Below, one piece after another: positions 1 to 10,484 of a stretch of DNA of 64,000 nucleotides. The translations under genes were made by a program, and so were the position numbers. The notes below the pieces were generated by a model. It had not been told where the DNA came from. It did no database searches and saw only the letters and a list, made by a program, of their open reading frames with translations. The first letter of the stretch is position 1. The number at the start of each line of letters is the position of its first letter. Origin of the DNA: Linnemannia schmuckeri (Eukaryota > Mortierellomycota > Mortierellomycetes > Mortierellales > Mortierellaceae); NCBI GenBank assembly GCA_029449235.1, contig JANATG010000004.1:1302001-1366000 (forward strand), given 5' to 3'.

Positions 1-1
1 A

Positions 2-940
2 GATGTTTCCTCTACGCCTTCCTCTCCCTTATCGAGCGCCTTCATCTCTAGCTTGAACAAGACCCAAAACAAGGATAGTGGCAAAGGCCGCAAGAAGGCC
101 AAGGTCGCCACAGCATCCCAGCGCAAGGGGTCTGTGGGTTCTTCTTCTTCCTCCTCAGGCACGTCGATGTCGTGGTATGCGTCCAAGCTCCATCACAAGT
201 CAAGTGCGGACCATGGACTGGGTCACTTTGGTCGCCGCGGAAGTCTCGATGCCCACCTTCCGTCATTGAGCCGATACTCCTTTGACTACACAATGGACCC
301 ATCGGATTACCGCCGCCCTAGACATCCCCTGTCTCCTGAACGTTCGTCTCACTCTGAGGATGATGAGGACTCAGACGACTTGGGATCGTCAATGTCACAG
401 CGATCCAGACGGCATCAACCATCATGGGGCGGCATGGTCGACTCTATGGACAACGTCACCCTGCCGCCCTTGAGATCATCCGAAGGGTTCTCTAATCACT
501 CAACTCGCCTTCCATCGATTACCTCAGGATACCGAACACATAGCGGCAGCTTTGGTCATCGTCACGACCGCGAACCCTATGCACCCAAGAGCCGCCGGTT
601 GTCCCTTGCTGATCTAGAGGCACCCATCTACAAGACCAAGAAAGTGGTTGACCATTCAATTCAGGTCCACCAGGCCAAGTTTGAGGGTGTTGATGTTTCT
701 GAGGACGAGATCCACGCACTGGAGGCTTTCGGCGAGCTGTGGGCGCAGGGTCGTGATATGGGCATGGATGAGGCCGCACCATCATTGTCGTTGACGGCGT
801 CTTCATCATCAGGACTGCGATCAGTGATCAAGAGCGAGTTCTCTCAGCCTACCCCTGGATTGGACCATGGTCGCCGATCACCTCGTGCCACCGACGACAA
901 GGACTATTCTCTCCTCTCAACGGCTATGGATCTCGACTAA
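2..940 (+). CDS. Ser-rich protein, C-terminal part (5' end outside window)
   Basis: The reading frame is open from the first bases of the window to TAA at 938-940, so this is the C-terminal ~312 residues of a gene starting upstream. The visible part is hydrophilic: Ser-rich tracts, basic patches, an acidic stretch (SEDDEDSDD) and a short helical segment near the end (VSEDEIHALEAFGELWAQ). No catalytic domain, signal peptide or membrane segment is visible. The composition suits a regulatory or transcription-related protein, but I do not recognise the family. Consistent codon use and absence of stops over 900 bases support it as real coding sequence. Confidence 0.75.
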   Translation, partial: DVSSTPSSPLSSAFISSLNKTQNKDSGKGRKKAKVATASQRKGSVGSSSSSSGTSMSWYASKLHHKSSADHGLGHFGRRGSLDAHLPSLSRYSFDYTMDPSDYRRPRHPLSPERSSHSEDDEDSDDLGSSMSQRSRRHQPSWGGMVDSMDNVTLPPLRSSEGFSNHSTRLPSITSGYRTHSGSFGHRHDREPYAPKSRRLSLADLEAPIYKTKKVVDHSIQVHQAKFEGVDVSEDEIHALEAFGELWAQGRDMGMDEAAPSLSLTASSSSGLRSVIKSEFSQPTPGLDHGRRSPRATDDKDYSLLSTAMDLD

Positions 941-2120
941 ATGGTCACAAGCATCCAAGTGTTTACCCGCCATCAACCCTTCTCCAACTATTCTTTCTTT
1001 TTCACTTACTCTTTTCACTTTTGTTCATTGGTTGCCTGTTTTCTTTTCCTTACGTTCAGTTCTTCTTTGTACTCTGTTGCTACAACCAAAAAAAAGCATG
1101 TTTTTTGTCGCGTTTTTTTTCATTTCATTTCGAACTGCTACTATCTGTATCTCTACTTCCCATCCCCCTCCCCTTCCTCCTCCCCCTCCACCTTGTACAT
1201 ACATACTCCTTCGTTTCGTTGAGCCATCCTTCTTTCCCTAATACTCTCTTTTGCTTTTTGCTACTAATAGTTCACATAGTTTTTTTTTCTCCCCTCAATC
1301 TGTATTGCTCTCCTTACAGTCTATTAAAAAACCAAAAACATAATAAATTGGTTCCTAGGCTCACTCTCATTCACTATATCTACCATTTTTGATGTTCCTC
1401 CTCCTTCCCCTGGCAAAAAAACCCCCCCCCCCCCTCCCCCTCCAAAAAAAAGCAAATGCTGCACGAGGGAAGAAGCTAGTTTTGCAATGTTCGTACTGTA
1501 ATGATCTGACAGATCCAAGAGGAAAACCTAGTATGCTGCCAAAGGAAATATAACCCGCTTTTCAGCCCATCGTATCATCGGTTGAGCTCCTTCCTCCTTG
1601 AAGTTGTGCAATATTTGTAAAAAAAAGTCTGACAGGTCCAAAAGGGGAAAACCTGGGATCCCGGCAAAACGACGGATGAAAGAAATATCACCGTTGTTTG
1701 ATCACTTGAAGCGACACAACTCTTTTTTTTTTTATTGATCTAAATCATTTGGAGTGTTTCGATTTCATCCATTCATACAAGAACCAGAACAACAAGGGTG
1801 GGTTGTCAAGTGTGCGTAGTTGAAGGAGTAAGTAGTAAGTAGTATGCAAGGACAGAGCATGTTGCTGAACGCTCTCAAAAAGAGGAAAGAAATGTAGGCC
1901 CGAAAACGTCACTACCTCAGTCCTCAAATGAATGAAACGTGACGTCCGTTCAGGAAGAGAAACCCGAATGAAGAAATATGACCTCTTCTTTTCTTTTGCA
2001 GGGGGGAGCAAAAAAGTTGATAAATATAGCTCGTCCATTGTGTCTTTTTCACTTTTTTTTTTTTTTTTCCATCATTTAACTTACACCTTTCCCACCACAC
2101 CAAACCGCACATCTCACAAA
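941..2120. other. Intergenic region and cofilin leader
   Basis: No gene seen. It holds the 3' flank of the Ser-rich gene, a CT-rich stretch, a near-continuous C run at about 1420-1442 between A runs, and CT/T-rich sequence leading into the cofilin start at 2121. Confidence 0.5.
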
Positions 2121-3334
2121 ATGGTAACGTACTTTAACTCTACTGGCCTTTCTCACCACGTCAACCTCTTCCTATTTCCCTGTATTTGTTCAAAACCGTC
2201 GGTCGTTGAACTGGACTTATCACCAGGAATTTTTCTCAGGAGTAGACAGTCAGTCCGTACTTGTCGAGATGTGGCGCCACCAGTTCACGAAAGACACTTT
2301 CACTGCAATGGCTCCATCTCGTCACAGAGTCAACTTTTCATCTCTTTCGGGCCAGTTGGCGCTTTCATCTTGAGGAAAGACAGAATCTTGGTGCTGATTC
2401 AGGACCAGTTTCACCTTCTCAACACACGACAACAAAATTCTTTCTCGTGTAGTGCGCGATACGGAATATCGCGAAGGCTAGCCTACTTTGCTTTCTTCGT
2501 CAAAGTTGCAATAAGCCCTTGTATCATGCACCTTTCGACAGTGTTGGCGATCGTCGTCAGAATATATTGCTCACCAAGTCCTTCCTCATGTTCTAATCTT
2601 TACTAAAGTCAACGTAACACTAATGTTTGCAACGATCTCCCTTGTACATCTAGGCCACCAGCGGAGTCAAAGTCCACCAGAACTGCATTGATGCTTTCTT
2701 GGAGTTGAAGCTCGGAAAGACCCACAAGTACATCATCTACAAGGTTTCCGATGATCTCAAGAGCATCGAAGTCGTCAAGCAGTCGAATGATGCCGATTAT
2801 GACAACTTCCTGAAGGAGCTCCCCGAGGACGACTGCCGCTGGGCCGTCTATGACTTCGCCTACAAGACCGCTGACGGCGGCGACCGCAACAAGATTGTCT
2901 TCTACTCCTGGTACGTTTAGAGCCTCAGCTCCCTATCTCGACATGACCGGCACGCGGTATGAATGTGACAAACTGAAGGCAAAGAGCTCGGAACGGATAA
3001 GCCGATGCATTAGATTTCCTTTGGCGTTGCAGAAGGTCCATCAATGATTTCGCCACAATATCATTACTGAGCCCCAGACTTGAACAGCGAGGACAAAAGG
3101 TCAACAGCTAGAAATATTTGTTTTAAACATCAATCGGTTGCTAACCGATCCTCCGTGCTGCTCTTCTTTGCACATCGTAGGGCTCCCGATAACGCCAAGG
3201 TCAAGGCCAAGATGTTGTACTCTTCCAGCAAGGAGGGTCTCCGCAAGGTCTTGAACGGTCTTGCTGTTGAGGTCCAGGGAACTGACCTTGACGAAGTTGC
3301 ACACGAGACCGTCCTTGAGAAGATCCGCCGTTAA
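2121..3334 (+). CDS. COF1: Cofilin / actin-depolymerising factor
   Basis: Three coding exons: 2121-2123, 2654-2910, 3181-3334, giving 137 residues. Exon 1 holds only the ATG, directly followed by a GTAACG donor; exon 2 opens with ATSGVKVHQNCIDAF and the frame continues across a phase-2 intron into WAPDNAKVKAKMLYSSSKEG, the conserved cofilin actin-binding helix. ADF/cofilins bind and sever actin filaments in the cytoplasm, and the N-terminal Ser is usually the phosphorylation site; here the residue after Met is Ala and the Ser is third from it. Length fits the family (~140 residues). The 530-base first intron separates the start codon from the rest. Splice sites are my assignment; the protein identity is secure. 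Confidence 0.95.
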
Positions 3335-4991
3335 AGACAAAGCTAGTCTTTGTCGCTGTCCTATCTGTCGTCTTTTTCGTATGCTAGTCTCGACTTGAAA
3401 CAAGATAAACGCAACAACCAATACCGATGCTGCCATTGCAACACTCAATAATAACATTGTCAAACAGAGCAAACCCCTCGTTCAGTTATCATGGCTTTCT
3501 TCAGTTATCTTCATATGGAGAAGTAGTTTATGTTATCTTTGCTGGAATGAAAGAAGAGCACATTCAAAAGAATCATTGCTTTTCGTGAAAACAGACATGC
3601 TGTGGTACTTTTTCGTTAACTAGAATGTGGACAAAGCGTACCGGTCAGCACTCAGTCCCTCATAAAAAAAAATAGGAGAGGCGGTTTCTGGATGTAGAGT
3701 CTCTTGTCTCTGAAATTCCTGCAATGCTCAAAGGACAAGATAAATTAGGTCAGGGGAAACTAAATCGTAACCTCTCTAGGTCCCCAAAACTGCACACTTT
3801 CAGCTGTGGCCTCCATTCTTTCGATAAAAGCAACCGAAACGACCAAAAAGCGATCTATACACAGAGAATACCAGTTTCAAACAAAACAAACCCTCTTTAT
3901 GCAGTCGGCGATAGATAGAAGTTCATTCGATCACCTCTAACATTTCTGTAAGGTGCCGGTTCGTCTGTATCACGCAGACCGTACCTGAAGTTGCTCCTCG
4001 GAGGATGTATTGGACAAGCTTGAAAAGGCGCCAGATCGTCCTTTATTCATGTATTCGTACCTTTCTGTGTGAAAAGCAATTGGCTTAAGAAATGCTTTTG
4101 TGTAACGGACAACAGGACGCACCCGTACTTATTCTTCACACAGCTCACCTTTCGCTGTTCATCTTTCTCATCCTCTTTTCCTTCCACCCCGCCATTCATT
4201 CCTTCCGCACACATACGCATTCACACACCTCTCCTAACTTTTCTCGGTCCTTAAACCACTTTGTGACAAAGGAACACGTGCTGACATAGGCCACCTCTTG
4301 GATACGAACATAGTAAGCACCCGCCCTGTCTATTGTTAAGCATGGCGGCTATTGTTTAGCCAAAAGATTGTAGGCGTACCTCGAACCAATACTAACTCAA
4401 CCCTGTGCGTGCGACAATACAGTCAACTTCCCCTGAGTGAGCTCATTGTCAAGACTCGCCGTTTTCACAGGGACAGCAAGAAACAGCTCACACACACACC
4501 GCATCGTTACCCTCACACCGAGTAAGTAACAAAGCCAGGTCGACTGTTTACAATGCTATATTAGACTTTATCCATGTCAAGCGTGGTTGGCTAACCCACC
4601 GTTGCCTCCATGTAGACATTCATCCACCTCTTCACCTCTGTCCCGACTGAGACGTCCACTTCAAGGGACTAACACAGCTTTTGTCCCACCCCCTCAGTAA
4701 GAACTATTCTCTGTCGTGACGACTGATTTATCTATAAATTTCGAGAAGCTTTGTCTTACCCTACACTTTCTTCAGCTGTTCCGTTACAAACCATTCGCCG
4801 CCCCTCCAGGCCAAAATTACACTGCCCTTTACTGCCTAAGTTGACCCGCATTTCTGTACGCAATTGAACCCCAAAAGGTATTTAATTAATTACCTCGCGT
4901 ATCTTCATTTATTTGCTCGTTGGTCAAACGCACTTAGACCGTTTACTTACCATAACTATATTGTTGTTTTCGTATCAATAGCTTACCCATC
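3335..4991. other. Intergenic region upstream of the NLR-like gene
   Basis: About 1.65 kb without a supportable gene. It contains the cofilin 3' flank and the promoter region of the NLR-like gene, including a TATA-like element at 4733-4738. Confidence 0.5.
4733..4738 (+). promoter_or_regulatory. Possible TATA element (TATAAA)
   Basis: TATAAA lies about 255 bases before the ATG at 4992 of the NLR-like gene. A single motif match in AT-containing intergenic DNA; transcription start not known. Confidence 0.3.
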
Positions 4992-7900
4992 ATGGCCAAA
5001 CCCGAAGTCGACTCTTCATCCGCGCCTAAAGCGAGGCCAGCCGCCAACAAAACCAAAACTTCAGTTTTTTCTCGCATTGCTACCGCAGCCAAGAGAGTGA
5101 CCGGTCCATCCACTGGACACCGGTCTGTGAGCGATGGTGTTGCAGCTGTCTTTGTCGAGTACAGCAAGTTGCCAGTTGCATTAGGATCCACCGATAATGC
5201 GCAACAGGGCCAGAACACACAACGTGCCACTGACCGCCCCATGGCAAAGACTCGTATCGCTTCCGAGTCCGCCCTTCCTAGTTCCAAAGACAAGGTCACC
5301 ACGTCTTCCTCCAAGGTCACTGCCCCTTCTAAAGCCATCACTCCTTCTCCTAAGGTCGACCAGTTCCATGTGAATATCTTTGCCAAGAATGTCCCCAAGC
5401 CCAAGTCGCAAACCACATGGCCAAACGTTGAAGATCGGATCAAAACAACGCCTCAGCTTGCATTGTGCGCCACCTTACTTGCCAAGGAATCGACTGTCGA
5501 TGGAGAATTCGACGACGACATTGGTTTGCTCAATAATCACTCTGGCGAAAGAGTACTCGACGACGCCCCTGTCGATTGGGTAAAGGCCATGGAAGACCCA
5601 ATGAAGCAAGACCTCATTCGAGCACTCGCCAACGGAATAGTGGACGAGTTCAACAAGGATGTCACCAAGAATTCGGATACCCTTACCGAAGCAGTCTTTC
5701 TTGCGCCCATCCTGGGCTACGAATACTATCGCATCCTGCTTGACCACACCATCCGCAGGTTTGAGCTATCGTCCCTCTTGGACCTCTTTTCGCTCCAAGG
5801 CCTCGTTCAAGTGGTCCAGTCTGCCTCGCCAGGTTTTCTTGAGGCTGACGATCTGAGGAGGATCCTCGGATTTGTTCGAACCCGCTTGCTTGGCACCTTG
5901 CAGCAGTCGCTCGACTATGTATACCACTTGATGCTGGCTGTCTCCCGTATCCTTGATGTTATGGCCGACAACAAAGTCAATGGCCTTGACCGCATAACGG
6001 AGCACGAGTCCCTCTCTGCCGTTTTGTCTGATCTGAGGGGTAGCTCGGACCCCTTCCTGCTGCACCAGGCGTCGTATGCGTTTCAAGCCCTGCAGTATGT
6101 CCCCCACAATGAGACGAACGCACAGGCTGTCCGACACGCGATTGGAGCAGCGGAGAGTGTTATCAAGATCTCTGCCGTCCTCAAGCTGGATGTCGAAGAT
6201 TTTTTCAATGGACTCAAGGGTCTCGCCGTGGGTGCTACTGCCGTGTTCGAAGATCACAGATCTGGCTATGAAGACGTGTGCTCATTGATCGAGAGTGGCC
6301 AAGGCCTATTTGATAGCCTTAAGAACGCATTGGGTACTGGACACCGTCGACAGTGGTATCTGACGCTCCGTCAAGCTGACGCTTTTGTGCGGAAGGGTCG
6401 ACTTGCCGAGTTGAACCGACTTATCGGCGAGGCTCCTTGCCGAGGAGACCCCTTTTTTCAGTGGGGAATCTGCCAGTTACTCGGAGACCTCGCCGCCGAC
6501 CCTGACTGGGACGTCGAAATACGCAAGCACGCTGTCGATTTCCTTCTCGCGTTACACAAGGACGATGCTGAATGGGGCAAGGATGAGAGTGTGAGAAAGT
6601 GGACAGTGACCCTCCTCGAGCGTCTCTCGAAACCGTCGATCGACAACCGGACATTTACTCACATTGTCCCTCAAGACCAGGCAGTCAAAGATCATGCCCT
6701 TACGTTGCTCAAGAGTCTTGACACAGGTGTCACTGTCGGTGCCGTTTTCCGGAGTCCGTACCCTTTGAGATCCTGCCTGCCGATGCCCAAGTCTTCGACA
6801 CTTTTGAATCGCGTCGTTCTCGATGTCAAATTTGATTTGGACCACCTCAGAGACAAGGTTCTTAAGCTGCCTAGCCCAGCCGTGTACATCCCCCCTCAGG
6901 CTAAGGCTAACCTCAAAGCTTCCGACAAAAACACCTTTCCTTTGATGGCCAGTGTTAAGGACTTCCTAACCAGCGAACGCCAGGTGATGCTGATATTGGG
7001 AGACTCTGGTTCCGGCAAGTCGACATTTAACCAGCATCTGGAGCGTGATCTTTGGAGCAGTTACAAGGAACGCCACGCTCAAGACGAAGAGGATCCCATC
7101 CCACTCCACATCAACCTGTCAGCCATCGAGAATCCCGAGCAAGACCTGATTTCCAAAATACTAAGATACTACAACTTCTCAGGCTCCCAAGTCAAAAAGC
7201 TGAAAGAGTCCCGCCGATTTATTTTGATCTGTGATGGCTATGACGAGACAAAGTCGACCTCCAACCTGTATGTCAAGAACCAATTGAACGCAGGAGTGGG
7301 ACATTGGCAAGCCAAAATGGTTATCAGCTGTCGCAGCACCAAGCTTGACCATGACTACAAAAGTCAGTTCATGCCCTTACCATCCAACACACGCCGAGGC
7401 CAGACAGCCGACCTCTTTCAGGAAGCCGTCATTGCGCCATTCACACCTGACCAAATCAAGAGTTACATCGACCAGTACATTCTCATCGAGGACTTGAATC
7501 GACCTCAGTGGAAGGCGCAGGAATATAACGATATGCTGAACTGGATCCCTAGCCTGAAGGACATGGTCAGGAACCCCTTCTTATTGACTCTGGCCTTACA
7601 GGCGATGCCGAGGCTTGTTGGTGCCGGTCGTGCCAAGAAGGACCTCCTGCAGATAAAAGTCAACCGACTTGTACTCTACGATACCGTCGTGCAGGAATGG
7701 ATCACCAGTGCAGAGTACCGTCTGGAGAGCAGCAACCTGAGCGAGGCAGAAACATTGGCACTAGATGACCTGCGACAATTCGGCTTCAAATTTAGGGTCG
7801 TTAAGTACCTCAAGGATCTTGCTTCTGACATCTTCAAGGAACAGAACGGCAGTCCGCAGGTTCTCTTTTCGGGAGAAGATGACACTTCATGGAAAGCCAA

Positions 7901-10484
7901 GTATTTCGGACGGACACCAAAAACGACGCTCTTGCGACGTTCAAGTCCGCTTGTTCGCAAGGGGATCCTGAACAGCTTTATCCATCTCTCGGTCTTGGAC
8001 TACTTCTTCGCGATAGTTATCTATGATCCCGAGCAGGACAACGATCTCTCCCTTGCCAGTCATCCTCTATCTCGAAGGAATATTCTCGGCGACCCTTCGA
8101 TCCTTCAGTTTTTGGCCGAACGCGTCCAACAAGAGTCCTGCAAGGAATCTCCACTCAAGCGACAGTTGCTGGCGCTCATCAAGAAGTCGAAATTGGACGA
8201 GAGCGCGAGTCAAGCAGCCGCTAATGCGATTACGATTTTGGTCAAGGCGGGAGTTCGGTTCAATGGAGCCGATCTGAGGAGGGTCCGGATCCCAGGAGCC
8301 GACTTGTCTGGTGGTCAATTCGACTCAGCGCAGTTTCATGGTGCCGATTTGAGGAACGTCAAGCTTGCCAAGGCTTGGATTCGACAGGCTGACTTCAGTG
8401 ACGCCGATATGACAGGAGTTCGGTTTGGGGAGCTACCGCATGTCGATTTGAACGCACGCGCATCCGACTGTGGCTATTCGCCTGACGGCAAGACTTTTGC
8501 GGTGGGCTTGCAAGATGGGTCGATCGAGATCTACGACACCGTAAAATGGACAAGGATCCGCTCGTTTTCCGATCCTGTCTTCGTCGACATCGCTATTCGA
8601 GATAGAGGCGATGTGTTACATCTGACGTTCTCACCCAAAGGCGACTTTCTGGTCTCTGGTAGCGAGCGTAACATCCTCGGAGTTTGGAACTATCACACGG
8701 GAGAACTCTGTCGTTCTCTGGAGGGTCACCCCGGTGGTATCACTTCCGTAGCGGTCTCACCTGATGGCCGACAGATTGCCTCAGCTGGTCATGACAAGAA
8801 GGTTCGATTGTGGAATTTGCGTACTGGAGAGCAGGAGTGTGTCTTGATTGGCCACACCGACTCGGTCATGACCGTGGCTTACTCCCCGAACGGACGACAG
8901 GTTGCCTCCGGAGACCACGAAGGTGTTATCAGAATTTGGCATGCCCAATCAGGAGTAGCTGCAGTTGTTCTGAGCGGAGAATCTTTGGGATGGGTACACA
9001 GTATCGCCTGCTCGCCAGACGGTCGTAAGATCGCGTCAGGACATGCTGGGGGTCAGGTTCAGCTCTGGCACGCCGAGACAGGAGAGCCAGGGCATGTCTT
9101 GATTGGACACGCGAAAAGCGTCATGGGTGTCGCGTTCTCGCCCAATAACCAGTGGATTGCTTCTGCGGGTTGGGATTACACCGTCCGCCTTTTTGACACT
9201 GAGACGGGCACCCTTTGCAACACCTTGACAGGGCACTCGCTCTACGTCGCGTGTGTGAAATTTTCACCTATCAAACCCCAGTTCGCGTCTTGCGGTCATG
9301 ATAGGACTATCAGGATCTGGGAGCTGCAGGATCTATACGCTAACGGGTCAAATCAGGGCGTGCAAAACCTAACAAAGCCTCTACCGCTCGTCGCATACTC
9401 GCCGTCGGGCCAATATGTCGTTTCGGCGAAACGTGGAGGAGCCGTCTACCAGTGGGACGCACTGTCAGCCGACCCTCATCTTCTTTGGCGCTCTGAAGAT
9501 CAGGATGTCGCATATATGGCATACTCACCCAACGGTCTCCAGATTGCAACGGCCTCCAACTCTCCCGATGACTGTAGCGTCCAGTTGTGGGACTTAACGA
9601 CGGGCAAGTCAGGACTTATGCTCCCCGGAGACGACTGCGGCGTCCAAGCTCTGTTCTATTCACCTTGCAGCCGTTGGATTGCCATCGCTTTTGAGGAAGG
9701 ACCAGTCTCTATTTATGACACTCAAGCAACTGACGTACGCCCAGCTCATACCTTCAACAACCATGCCTGTGGAGTTGCATTCTCTCCCGACGGCGGTCGG
9801 ATTGCTTTTGGTGGCTTCAACCAAAAACTTTGGGTTTATGACGCGTCTACAGGCAAACTGGTGGCGACATTAAAGGGTCACAGTGGGCCAATTTTAGACG
9901 TTGCTTACTCCTCTGATGGTTCGTTGATTGGATCAGGCAGTTGGGACTATACCGCGCGACTCTGGGATGCAGCGACCTATAAGCCTGTAGTGGTACTTCG
10001 AGGTCATGTCCATTGGGTCCAATGTCTGTCCTTCTCGATCTGCCGAAGATGGATCGCAACCGGAAGCAAAGACTGGACCGTGCGACTGTGGGATATCCAA
10101 TCGAGTCTTTTGAGCGCGTCGGACCAAAATGTCGAGTCATCAGGGGTCTGCGTTTCGGTTGTCCAGCCGTTCTTTGCCCCAGTCACTCATCTGGCTTGGA
10201 ACCCCAACGGCGCGATGGAATTTGTCAGTGCGAGCCACGAGCATTCTATCCGAGCCTGGAAGGTTGTTGTTGGAGAGAAGAACGAGGACAAGGGTGAAGG
10301 AGAAGCTGCTACTGCTGTTGTGAACGTTCGATTGCAATGGGTCTCGGAGTGTGATAGTCTGGTTGGCATAGGAGCCAAGTCTGCAGAAGCCAAAGGGTTG
10401 AGCGATTTTGATCGGGTTTTGTTGAAGCAGCGTCAGAGTGCGAAGGAGGACAGGCCTGTAGGAATAGACGAAATGGTTGTGTAG
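4992..10484 (+). CDS. NLR-like STAND protein: NACHT NTPase, pentapeptide repeats, 14 WD40 repeats
   Basis: One uninterrupted 1830-residue frame. Residues 1-115 are Ser/Thr/Lys-rich and probably disordered; ~120-610 form a mostly helical region I do not recognise, the position where NLRs carry effector or adaptor domains. A NACHT NTPase follows, with Walker A GDSGSGKST at 670-678 and Walker B LICDGYDE ending near 752. Four or more A(D/N)L-type pentapeptide repeats lie at ~1090-1150. Then come 14 WD40 blades (~1158-1780), enough for two seven-bladed propellers; typical blades read VAVSPDGRQIASAGHDKKVR. STAND proteins are nucleotide-switched scaffolds whose C-terminal repeats sense ligand; in fungi some control heterokaryon incompatibility and programmed cell death, but many have no known role. 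The absence of introns contrasts with its intron-rich neighbours. The ligand and function of this protein are unknown. Confidence 0.92.
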   Translation: MAKPEVDSSSAPKARPAANKTKTSVFSRIATAAKRVTGPSTGHRSVSDGVAAVFVEYSKLPVALGSTDNAQQGQNTQRATDRPMAKTRIASESALPSSKDKVTTSSSKVTAPSKAITPSPKVDQFHVNIFAKNVPKPKSQTTWPNVEDRIKTTPQLALCATLLAKESTVDGEFDDDIGLLNNHSGERVLDDAPVDWVKAMEDPMKQDLIRALANGIVDEFNKDVTKNSDTLTEAVFLAPILGYEYYRILLDHTIRRFELSSLLDLFSLQGLVQVVQSASPGFLEADDLRRILGFVRTRLLGTLQQSLDYVYHLMLAVSRILDVMADNKVNGLDRITEHESLSAVLSDLRGSSDPFLLHQASYAFQALQYVPHNETNAQAVRHAIGAAESVIKISAVLKLDVEDFFNGLKGLAVGATAVFEDHRSGYEDVCSLIESGQGLFDSLKNALGTGHRRQWYLTLRQADAFVRKGRLAELNRLIGEAPCRGDPFFQWGICQLLGDLAADPDWDVEIRKHAVDFLLALHKDDAEWGKDESVRKWTVTLLERLSKPSIDNRTFTHIVPQDQAVKDHALTLLKSLDTGVTVGAVFRSPYPLRSCLPMPKSSTLLNRVVLDVKFDLDHLRDKVLKLPSPAVYIPPQAKANLKASDKNTFPLMASVKDFLTSERQVMLILGDSGSGKSTFNQHLERDLWSSYKERHAQDEEDPIPLHINLSAIENPEQDLISKILRYYNFSGSQVKKLKESRRFILICDGYDETKSTSNLYVKNQLNAGVGHWQAKMVISCRSTKLDHDYKSQFMPLPSNTRRGQTADLFQEAVIAPFTPDQIKSYIDQYILIEDLNRPQWKAQEYNDMLNWIPSLKDMVRNPFLLTLALQAMPRLVGAGRAKKDLLQIKVNRLVLYDTVVQEWITSAEYRLESSNLSEAETLALDDLRQFGFKFRVVKYLKDLASDIFKEQNGSPQVLFSGEDDTSWKAKYFGRTPKTTLLRRSSPLVRKGILNSFIHLSVLDYFFAIVIYDPEQDNDLSLASHPLSRRNILGDPSILQFLAERVQQESCKESPLKRQLLALIKKSKLDESASQAAANAITILVKAGVRFNGADLRRVRIPGADLSGGQFDSAQFHGADLRNVKLAKAWIRQADFSDADMTGVRFGELPHVDLNARASDCGYSPDGKTFAVGLQDGSIEIYDTVKWTRIRSFSDPVFVDIAIRDRGDVLHLTFSPKGDFLVSGSERNILGVWNYHTGELCRSLEGHPGGITSVAVSPDGRQIASAGHDKKVRLWNLRTGEQECVLIGHTDSVMTVAYSPNGRQVASGDHEGVIRIWHAQSGVAAVVLSGESLGWVHSIACSPDGRKIASGHAGGQVQLWHAETGEPGHVLIGHAKSVMGVAFSPNNQWIASAGWDYTVRLFDTETGTLCNTLTGHSLYVACVKFSPIKPQFASCGHDRTIRIWELQDLYANGSNQGVQNLTKPLPLVAYSPSGQYVVSAKRGGAVYQWDALSADPHLLWRSEDQDVAYMAYSPNGLQIATASNSPDDCSVQLWDLTTGKSGLMLPGDDCGVQALFYSPCSRWIAIAFEEGPVSIYDTQATDVRPAHTFNNHACGVAFSPDGGRIAFGGFNQKLWVYDASTGKLVATLKGHSGPILDVAYSSDGSLIGSGSWDYTARLWDAATYKPVVVLRGHVHWVQCLSFSICRRWIATGSKDWTVRLWDIQSSLLSASDQNVESSGVCVSVVQPFFAPVTHLAWNPNGAMEFVSASHEHSIRAWKVVVGEKNEDKGEGEAATAVVNVRLQWVSECDSLVGIGAKSAEAKGLSDFDRVLLKQRQSAKEDRPVGIDEMVV

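Noticed and set aside
4943..5443. Minus-strand frame opposite the NLR-like gene start
   Set aside because: Shadow of the strongly coding plus frame.
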